Of a DNA stretch of 23,909 bases, positions 23,802-23,909 are shown one piece after another. The stretch lies in the NCBI GenBank assembly GCA_964369885.1, contig CAYJGQ010000024.1:1-23909 (forward strand). The letters run 5' to 3'. The stretch's first letter is position 1; the number at the start of each line of letters is the position of its first letter. Position numbers and translations under genes: made by a program. Source of the stretch: Heteroruminococcus sp964369885 (GTDB taxonomy: Bacteria > Bacillota > Clostridia > Oscillospirales > Ruminococcaceae). The notes under the pieces were generated by a model, which did no database searches, had not been told where the DNA came from, and was given only the letters and a program-made list of their open reading frames with translations.

Positions 23802-23909
23802 CTACACCAATCACAGGTGCTTCTTCGGCGGTGGCGTGGCTACGGCCGTATTTCCTCTTGACCTACCCGATGCAAACAAAGGCCGTTTGATGGCGAATAT
23901 TATGCACTT
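23802..23909. other. Unassigned tail of the window
   Basis: No convincing gene starts here. CACCT and AGGTG form a small dyad (about 23800-23820). The rest has short open frames without start signals. It may be the continuation of a repeat element or the upstream region of a gene outside the window. Confidence 0.4.

Noticed and set aside
1..23909. CRISPR array, prophage, insertion sequence or toxin-antitoxin system
   Set aside because: No regularly spaced direct repeats, transposase, integrase or phage genes were seen; nearly all DNA is accounted for by core genes.

Overview
The window looks like ordinary core chromosome of a fermentative, spore-forming anaerobe of the class Clostridia, most likely an Oscillospirales/Ruminococcaceae-type organism. 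This is inferred from gene content and order: pyruvate:ferredoxin oxidoreductase, acetate kinase, a GerW (YtfJ) sporulation protein behind a site-2 protease and scpAB, and ftsEX followed by M23 and S41 peptidase genes. Base composition is mid-GC in genes and AT-rich between them, with strong GGAGG-type ribosome binding sites and several TTG/GTG starts. I see no phage, insertion sequence, CRISPR array or defence system.

Layout. (1) 1-2936, minus: pyruvate:ferredoxin oxidoreductase, cut by the window edge at its C-terminus. (2) 3414-4790, plus: CNNM/CorC-type membrane protein with CBS domains, behind a perfect consensus promoter and a leader of about 180 nt. (3) 5078-5153: tRNA-Val(GAC) with its own promoter and terminator. 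(4) 5276-6493, minus: fold-type III PLP decarboxylase of uncertain substrate. (5) 6758-6946, minus: ribosomal protein L28. (6) 7214-10446, plus: site-2 protease, scpA, scpB, DUF2953-like protein, gerW, closed by a strong terminator. (7) 10531-11001, minus: unknown three-helix membrane protein. (8) 11274-14735, minus: mfd. (9) 15091-16281, minus: ackA, divergent from tmcAL at 16468-17694. (10) An AT-rich gap of 513 bp with a long palindrome and repeated TTGCA words, then a plus-strand cluster: PucR/CdaR-type regulator, ftsE, ftsX, an EnvC-like M23 hydrolase and an S41/PDZ protein. The window ends in a three-hairpin, repeat-like terminator region.

How the genes work together. PFOR makes acetyl-CoA and reduced ferredoxin from pyruvate; AckA turns acetyl-phosphate into acetate and ATP; TmcAL, divergent from ackA, uses acetate and ATP to modify elongator tRNA-Met. 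ScpA and ScpB form the kleisin part of the SMC condensin. FtsE/FtsX are an ABC-type transducer that controls a cell-wall hydrolase, and the neighbouring EnvC-like protein keeps all its M23 zinc and catalytic residues.

The best lead is the last gene. It has the S41 (CtpA/Prc) plus PDZ architecture, but by motif and exact spacing both the catalytic serine and lysine are replaced (Gly298 and Asn323), so it looks like a membrane-anchored pseudoprotease fixed next to FtsEX and an active-type M23 hydrolase. Other leads are the regulatory DNA before the CdaR-type gene, the unassigned decarboxylase, and the unexplained leader before the CNNM-type gene.
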